A DNA stretch of 64,000 bases, taken from the NCBI RefSeq assembly GCF_036323735.1, contig NC_086031.1, forward strand, positions 41,077,725 to 41,141,724, written 5' to 3'. The position numbers and the translations under genes were made by a program. How positions within the stretch are numbered: position 1 is the first letter of the stretch; the number at the start of each line of letters is the position of its first letter. This DNA comes from Rattus norvegicus. Its lineage: Eukaryota > Chordata > Mammalia > Rodentia > Muridae. Positions 57,816 to 64,000 of this stretch are shown in pieces. The notes beneath the pieces were generated by a model. It was not told the origin of the DNA. It did no database searches and worked only from the letters and a program-made list of their open reading frames with translations.

Positions 57816-58411
57816 ATGACCCACTGGACGGCAGATGAACACAACAGAGATCCTGCGACACAACTACCAGACTGTCCTGAAATACAGAGACTGGCAGCAC
57901 GTACCACCTCAGCACGGAGAGCCACTGGGGTCCTGGGCATCTGGTAAGAGCATAAGTAGGAGAGCAGTGTGGAAAAACTGTCAAGCATTTCCTTCAAATG
58001 TGCAAACATGCGCTCTCTATGGCCCAGCAATCCTGATCCACTCTAATTACCTAAGATGCATAAAAATGAATATTTGCAAAGGCTTTGCACACATCGTTTT
58101 GGTATAAAAATGTTATTCACAACAACCCTAAACTGAAAAAGTTCTCTACTGAAAGGGAAAGCGTTCATCAGATTGTACTGTCTATGTATGACAGAATACT
58201 AGGCAGCAAGGAGAAGGAGGAAAGGGATTCTGACACATGCAGCAGCACAAAGAATCTAAAGGATGCCATGTTAAACGAAAGCGCTAAGACCTGCGAGTGA
58301 TGACAACACGGTAGATAACATTTACAGGGAGCCCGAGAGTGTGAAACCCTGAGGTGTATATACAGCCTCAGGACACTGCCGACAGGAGTGGTCCCATGTG
58401 ACTACAATTAC

Positions 58412-58914
58412 AGGCACTGGAGGGATGGCTCCACAGTTAAAATGTTTGGGTTCCCATAAAAACAACAATGCCAACCACCCAGAGCTTCCAGGGACTAAAC
58501 CACTGCCCAAAGACTATACATGGACTGACCCAGGGCTCCAACTGCATAGGTAGCAGAGGATAGCCTTGTTGGGGCACCAGGGGAAGGGGAAGCCCTTGGT
58601 CTTGCCAAGGTTGGACCCCCAGTGCAGGGTAATAAGGGGGCAGTAAGGGGAATGTAAAGGGTGAATACCCGTATGGGGGAGGGGAGGGAAGGGGTTGGGG
58701 GCTTATGGACAGGAAACCGGGAAGGGGAATAACATTTGAAATGTAAGTAAAGAAATATATCTAATAAAAATTTTTAAAAAGTTCTTGGGTTCTTCCAGAA
58801 GAACCCAACACTGTTGTGTTCTGTTCCCAGCATCGACATCAGGCATTTTACAACTCCCGGTAATTCCATCCTCAGGGCATCTGATCCCCTCTACTGGCCC
58901 CCATACACATGATG

Positions 58915-58956
<42 letters not shown>

Positions 58957-58965
58957 ACACTCATT
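58412..58965 (+). mobile_element. B2 SINE split by an L1 insertion
   Basis: The head 'cactggagggatggctccac' at 58412-58453 and the body 'ttcccagcatcgacatcagg', 'catctgatcccctctactgg' at 58781-58917, plus the CA-rich tail, are the two halves of one B2. Confidence 0.75.
58454..58780 (+). mobile_element. L1 3'-UTR-only insertion
   Basis: It begins at a point matching 40349 of the young L1 3' UTR ('acaacaatgccaaccaccca', 'gactatacatggactgaccc') and ends 'aataaaaatttttaaaaa'. The bases 'gtttgggttc' on the left and 'gttcttgggttc' on the right probably derive from its target-site duplication. Confidence 0.85.
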
Positions 58966-59117
58966 CACACACACACTCACACACATTCACACTCACACAC
59001 ACACATTCACACTCACACACACTCACACACATTCACACTCACACACACATTCACACTCACACTCACACACACTCACACACACACATTCACACTCACACTC
59101 ACACACACACACACACT
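58919..59117. repeat. (CA)n with CACACT/CATTCA variants
   Basis: A pure CA tract then a mosaic of ACACTCACAC and ACATTCACAC units to 59117. HTHTHSHT frames are artefacts. Confidence 0.95.
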
Positions 59118-59149
59118 TAATTGCAATACATTTGAAATTTTCCTGTTAC

Positions 59150-59400
59150 CCAGTGCAATGGTTAATCTTGACAACTTGATGGGATTAAGAATTGCCATGG
59201 AGTCCAACCTCTGAGCATGTCTGTGAGGGAATTTCTAGACAAGATTAGCTAAGGTGGAAAGGCCTGCCCTGAGTGTGGGCAGCAGTGTCAGATAGGCTGG
59301 GGTCCCAGACTGAGTAAAAAGAAGAAAGTGGGCTGAACACCCGTGTCCATCTCTCGCTGCTTCCTGACTACAGCTGCCACTTGACCAGCCACCTCAGGCA
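59150..59400 (+). repeat. Old interspersed repeat (family not named)
   Basis: 'ggttaatcttgacaacttga', 'gtctgtgagggaatttctag' and 'gctgcttcctgactacagct'. Shares its right end with 40975-41000. Confidence 0.5.
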
Positions 59401-59404
59401 CCTA

Positions 59405-59765
59405 TGACAAAATTCACTGGCAAAAATGACTTAGAGGAGAAAAGATTTAGTTACCTTACAGAATCTGGTTACTATCGATCACTTCAGGGTAAGTCAAGGC
59501 ATGAGGATCTTGAATCATAGACACACTACATTCAGAGCTAAGAACAGACAAAACTGAATTAATGCTTACATGCTAGTACTGGGCCCATCGTTTTCTTATG
59601 CAGTTCAGATTGCCCTGTCTAGGGACTATTGTCACCATAATAGCAAGCCTCTCTTTCTCAATTAGCATACTCAACACTGTTTCCAACCTAATCTTGACAG
59701 TCTCCCACTGAGACGCTCTTCTTCCATGATTCTGATTGTACCAAGTTGAATTAAAACTAATCACC
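59405..59765 (-). repeat. Rodent interspersed repeat
   Basis: Shares 'ctatgacaaaattcactggc', an 'agatttagttaccttaca' block and the closing 'accaagttgaattaaaacta' with 170-575 and 34165-34620. Confidence 0.5.
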
Positions 59766-59834
59766 ACAGCTACCAACATCTCTCTATGGAGGGCTGGGGT
59801 CCTCTTCACTCAACCATCATTCCTTCTTAGTTTT

Positions 59835-60040
59835 TGTAAATATTCTTAAAGATTATAATTTTCTGTGCATGTGCGTCTGTGTGAGTGTATTTATGCTATG
59901 TGTATGCAGTGCCCTCAGAGGCCAGAAGAGGGCGATGGGTCCCTGGGGCTGTATTGCAGGCAGGAAGTTGTGGGAACCGAACTCAGGTCCTTCTGGAAGC
60001 GTGATACTCTTTTAACTACTGAACCACCTCTCTAGCCCCT
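59835..60040 (-). mobile_element. B2 SINE
   Basis: 'cagaggccagaagagggcga', 'ggtccctggggctgtattgc', 'ccgaactcaggtccttctgg' and the reversed head 'ccacctctctagcccc' are a clear antisense B2. Confidence 0.88.
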
Positions 60041-60069
60041 TTACAATTTTTAAAATTATGTGTGTTTGC

Positions 60070-60262
60070 TTATTTATTTATTCATTCATTCATTTCACAC
60101 GTGTGTATGCACAAGCACGTGTGCCACAGCACCTGTGTGAAGGTCAGTAAACGATCTGAAGTAGCAATTCTCTCCATTCACTATAGGGGTCCCAGGGATC
60201 GACCTCAGATAACAAAGCTTGGCAGCCAGCCCTTTTCCCCTCTGAGCCATCTCGACAACCCC
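60070..60262 (-). mobile_element. B3-type SINE
   Basis: A TTTATTCATTCATT tail, then 'gtgtgaaggtcagtaaacga' and the reversed head 'tctgagccatctcgacaacc'. Confidence 0.75.
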
Positions 60263-60588
60263 TCATCTGATGTAATGCTCTTGGGGTAGCAATGGAAAGT
60301 ACTTTTTTTTAGTTCTTCCGTATTGTTTGGATTATTTTTTAAGCATATTTTTAATCGTTCTTTAAAATTGAATTCTTTCTCAGTAAGCACGTAGGATTCC
60401 CTTCCTCTAAATTTAGCTGCAAGGACTTAAAAAAAATCTATGAAATATTTTATATCATTAGAGTTTCTGAAGATAAAATAGTTCTTCAAATTTTCATCGC
60501 TCATACCATTTTGAGTCTGTGCTCTAATTCTGGGACTTTCCCTTTTAAATACATATATTTCAAAGGAGAATCAAAAAATGATAGCTAT

Positions 60589-60592
<4 letters not shown>

Positions 60593-60642
<50 letters not shown>
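60593..60642. repeat. (CA)n microsatellite
   Basis: About 25 CA dinucleotides. Confidence 0.95.
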
Positions 60643-60643
<1 letters not shown>

Positions 60644-60644
60644 G

Positions 60645-61525
60645 GAATGCTGGTGCAAAACAAATTAGGTAACGACTGGAAAATGCTTTGTAAAGTCCGA
60701 AGTGCTGTATAGATCTGAAGGGGTGGGAGGGAGCGCAGATCCCACTCCAGCATCCGAATAAAGGCTCTTAATGCACCTTCAGGAAATATTTAATCTACCT
60801 GTTGGGGGGGTGTGTGTGTTTCTCTTATGCACAGATACTCATGTTGGTTCCTGGAAGCCACCTGAACTACGTGTGTGCAAGATCACAAGTGGACACCATG
60901 ACTTTGCCTTCAGTTGGTGCTGTGGGCTACCACCCTCAATGGACACCCTGGCTTGGTAGTTGGTGCGGTCTAGGCCCTCAGTCTACTACCTCCTTATACT
61001 AATGTGATGATAAGGGAATGGCATTGTGATAATATGGAGGTATTGTGGTGACTTTGAGAATGATGGTGCCTCTTTCATGGAGCTAGGGTCCTAGAAACTG
61101 GAAGTCAACGGAAGCCATCCCAAGCCAATGTTTTTGGGGTTCTTGTCTCTCACATTTGAAGTCTGAAATTCACAGACCATGGTGAAAGTGTTTAGTGTAG
61201 ACCCGTAGAGGTACATGGAGCTAGAGAGGGGGCAGGGCAGAACTCCTGTGCAGTAGGGAGGTCACAGGAGATAGGAGACTACAGAGCTGTGGTCTAGAGG
61301 CTTTGAAAAGGACTCATGTCCGAAATGGAGGTGAGGAAGGGGGCGCTAGTTAGTCTGGTTGACCCAACCAGACATCCAGTTACCTCCACACAGCGCCAGC
61401 TGCCTATAGCTTCTAGGCAGAGGTGCTCATTTAGGAGACTGGAAATCAAAACTCTCTCCTGGTCCTTCTGGCCTCCAGCCATGAACATTTTCACAATTAC
61501 TGCTTGGGGATCCTGGCCTAGCTGA
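60645..61525. other. No gene recognised
   Basis: Short opposed frames at 61294-61525 on both strands have no known domain. No repeat family was assigned. Confidence 0.35.
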
Positions 61526-61529
61526 TCCG

Positions 61530-62300
61530 TTTCTACCTCCTGTTCTCACCACGTGGCACCCACCCAGAGGATTCGGTCTCACGGAAGCTTCACATCTTGC
61601 GGCAACCCTTGCCGGAAGTTTGCATTATACTCCGGGGAAGAGCTCCTTACGTGGTGTTGCACCTTGCTACTAAGGCTGTAGTCTACCCCATGTCCAGACA
61701 CCTTTCCTGAGCTCAGGAAAGCAAAATGGAGGAATCCCGGACTTCCTCTTCTCCCCTGACCTGAGGAACCCGAACCTGAGGAATGTCACAAAGTCCTTGA
61801 AGATTCCCTGGAATGCCTCTCCATTGCCAATGAGGTATCCCCAGAACCATAAGCCTCTGCCAATGGAATATCACTTTAAGAACTCCTTCCGACTCTTCAA
61901 GGCTCATATAAATGCCCTTGATTCACCCTGAATAAAATGTATGAGTACAAGCTGAAGAGAGCCACTTCATTGAATGTGGTCTAAAAGAGCTGTAACACCA
62001 AAATCTTGGGAGAAATCATCCGTATCCACACCCCACGCCCACACCCCACACCCTGCATCCCACCCTCCACACATCATATCCCACACACCACACCACACCA
62101 CACCCCATGCACCCCACGCCCCATGCACCCCACGCCCCATGCACCCCACGCCCCATGCACCCCACGCCCCGCACCTCATATCCCACTTGCCATATCCCAC
62201 AATCCACGTCCCATACCTCATATCCTACACCCCACCCCCGCCTCTGGCATTCACTGCTAGATCAGGATCCTGCTGACCCACCCGTTCAGGATTCTGCTCA
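61530..62300 (+). repeat. LTR-like segment (tentative)
   Basis: A TATAAA at 61907-61912 is followed 18 bp later by AATAAA at 61931-61936, preceded by GC-rich sequence with CCAAT-like elements ('tgccaatgagg', 'tgccaatggaa'). This compact promoter-plus-polyA layout is typical of rodent solo LTRs. Terminal inverted bases and a target duplication could not be fixed. Confidence 0.42.
62028..62240. repeat. CCCCA-rich minisatellite
   Basis: Degenerate CACACCCC units contain a core of four exact 16-bp repeats 'atgcaccccacgcccc' starting at 62107, 62123, 62139 and 62155. Proline/histidine-rich frames are artefacts. Confidence 0.93.
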
Positions 62301-62661
62301 ATCCCACCCTGACTGGTGTAAAGCGGTGCCCGGACATGCCAAGGGAAGAAGCGGAAAACAGAATCACACTTAGAATCTACGACCCACACTTAGAGTCTAC
62401 GACCCAGCTTTCACACATCCCTCTTTGTATTACTGCGGGCAGCCGTGTCAGCTTAACCTGTAGCTGCAAGCTTAACATACTGCTTTCTCTCCGCTGCTGC
62501 AAAATTGGTGGTAGCTGCTGGACTAAGGTGAAACCTTGAGGGCAACATTAATAGGGACATATGGTATAGTAACTCAAATCGGCTTCTTTTCAAAGCTGAG
62601 CATGCTCTTATTAACCGCTTGTATAAGGCCTTTAAAGTTTTTTACTACATTTATTTACTGG

Positions 62662-63652
62662 TGTGCCATGTGCGTGTGTGTGTACGCATGTGTGCATGCA
62701 TGTGTCTGTGGTGTGTGTATGTGTGTGTCTGTGTATCTGTGTGTGTGTGCATGTGTGCGTGCATGTGTGTCCCTGGTGTGTGTGTGTGTGCATGTGTGTG
62801 TCTGTGTGTGTGCGCATGTGTGTATGCATGTGTCTGTGGTGTGTATGTGTGTGCATGTGTGCATGCATGTGTCTGTGGTGTGTGTGTGTGTGCGTGCATG
62901 TGTGCATGCATGTGTCTGTGGTGTGTGTGTGTGTGCGTGCATGTGTGCATGCATGTGTCTGTGGTGTGTGTGTGTGTGCATGTGTGTCCCTGGTGTGTGT
63001 GTCTCTGTGTGTGTGTGTGTCTCTGTGTGTGTGTGTACATGTGTGCATGCATGTGTCTGTGGTGTGTGTGTGTGTACATGTGTGCATGCATGTGTCTGTG
63101 GTGTGTGTGTGTGTCCCTGGTGTGTGTGTGTGTGTGTGTGGTGTATGTGTCTGTGGTGTGTGTGTGTCTGTGTCTGTGTCTGTGTCTGTGTGTGCATGTG
63201 TCCCTGGTGTGTGTGTGCGTGTGCATGCATGTGTCTGTGGTGTGTGTGTGTATGCATGTGTGCGTGCATGTGTGTCCCTGGTGTGTGTGTGGGTGTCTGT
63301 GGTGTGTGTGTGTGAGAGTGTGTGTGTGCGCATGTGTGCATGCATGTGTCTATGGTATGTGTGTGTACATGTGTGCATGCGTGTGTCTGTGGTGTGTGTG
63401 TGTCTGTGTGTGTGCACATGTGTGCATGCATGTGTCTGTGGTGTGTGTGTGTACATGTGTGCGTGCGTGTGTCTGTGGTGTGTGTGTGTCCCTGGTGTGT
63501 GTGTGTGTGTGTCTGTGGTGTGTGTGTGTGTCTGTGTGTGTGTGTGTCTGTGGTGTATGTGTGGTGTATGTGTCTGTGGTGTGTGTCTGTGGTGTGTGTG
63601 TGTGTGTGTCTGTGTGTCTGTGTGTGTGTGTCTGTGTGTCTGTGTGTTTACA
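62662..63652. repeat. 1-kb TG-rich array with composite units
   Basis: Alternating TG DNA with repeated 'catgtgtgcatgcatgtgtc' plus 'tgtggtgtgtgtgtgt' units and 'gtgtccctggtgtgtg' variants. It adjoins the tail side of the minus-strand B3 at its right end. Cys/Val-rich frames (up to 359 codons) are artefacts. Confidence 0.95.
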
Positions 63653-63679
63653 TGCCCATGCTAGTGTACACATGCCATG

Positions 63680-63802
63680 CTACTCATTGGGCAATTAGAG
63701 GACAACCGTTGAGCAGTTAGTCTTCTGGTTCCTGGGATCAAATTCAGGTCCACAGTTTTGGCAGCAAGTGCCTTTAGCCTCTGAACCATCTTCACGGCCC
63801 CA
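63680..63802 (-). mobile_element. B3-type SINE
   Basis: 'aattagaggacaaccgttga', 'gttcctgggatcaaattcag' and the reversed head 'ctgaaccatcttcacggccc'. The adjoining TG array is its expanded tail. Confidence 0.8.
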
Positions 63803-63924
63803 CATTTCCTGTTTTGTACATTTTTATTTTCAACATTTAAAGTGATCTGTAGAGTTTAGAATATAGATCAATGGTCAATTCTTTTCTCTCACATGGCTCA
63901 ATAAAACTCCCAGAACAAGGCAGA

Positions 63925-63986
63925 TGAATGAATGAGTGAGTGAATGGATGAATGAATGAATGAATGAATGAATGAATGAATGAATA
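63925..63986. repeat. (GAAT)n array
   Basis: AATGA units with GAGT and GGAT variants, then pure AATG to the right. Confidence 0.93.
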
Positions 63987-64000
63987 GATCTATAGCCTTC

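Larger units (their letters stand above)
57198..58330 (+). mobile_element. Old L1 3' region, interrupted by B3 and B2
   Basis: 'aaatatgtaaagaactagaa', 'agcaatcctgatccactcta' and 'ttcacaacaaccctaaactg' resemble an ancient L1 ORF2 C-terminus. It is highly diverged and split by two SINEs. Confidence 0.55.

Noticed and set aside
62536..63698. Cys/Val-rich frames of 259-359 codons
   Set aside because: Simple translation of TG-repeat DNA in three frames; no start context or domain.

Overview
This window is repeat-rich mammalian nuclear DNA, almost certainly rat (Rattus). Three ID elements (BC1-like, tRNA-Ala-derived head plus A-rich tail) each sit between target-site duplications. There are also many B1, B2, B3 and B4/RSINE1 SINEs, two closely similar rat-type L1 copies, and long (CA)n, (TG)n and (GATA)n tracts. 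I find no intact protein-coding gene, no host exon I can defend, no tRNA or rRNA gene, no CRISPR array and no prokaryotic feature. It reads as an intergenic or deep intronic segment. Family names are from my recognition of consensus features, not from a database search.

Layout. 1-6.6 kb: old repeat copies, SINEs, a CA/GA tract and a GATA tract. 6.7-9.1 kb: an old L1-derived element in which an ORF1-like region runs straight into an L1-type 3' UTR with no ORF2 (half-L1, HAL1 type), interrupted by another rodent repeat. 9.2-11.0 kb: SINEs. 11.7-17.0 kb: a near full-length rat L1 (two-unit 5' UTR, ORF1, ORF2), broken in both frames, with an FADN reverse-transcriptase motif and no 3' end. 17.04-18.6 kb: a decayed segment with a short endogenous-retrovirus env-like stretch, then CT-rich DNA. 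19-37 kb: SINEs, simple repeats, an old antisense L1 (33.1-35.4 kb) and two ID elements. 37.16-40.67 kb: a young 5'-truncated L1 with clear target-site duplications. 41-50 kb: LTR-like DNA, a third ID element, a diverged local duplication, SINEs and a 24-bp minisatellite. 51.0-53.8 kb: two large purine/pyrimidine-alternating arrays with higher-order periods of about 151 and 252 bp. 56.33-57.20 kb: a processed pseudogene of the LIM-domain gene Csrp2 on the minus strand with 12-bp target-site duplications. 57.2-64 kb: old L1, an L1 3'-UTR insertion inside a B2, more SINEs, an LTR-like segment carrying a GC-rich minisatellite, and a 1-kb TG array that is the tail of a minus-strand B3.

There is no pathway or operon here. 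The content is a record of retrotransposition (L1 machinery copying L1, ID, B-family SINEs and an mRNA), followed by decay and tandem-repeat expansion. The most informative items are the palindrome-making 5-bp insertion in L1 ORF1, the identical 7-A frameshift in both L1 ORF2 copies, the HAL1-type fusion, the Csrp2 retrocopy, the 151-bp higher-order array, and the pair of direct L1 repeats 22.4 kb apart. I do not see evidence of a novel biological system.
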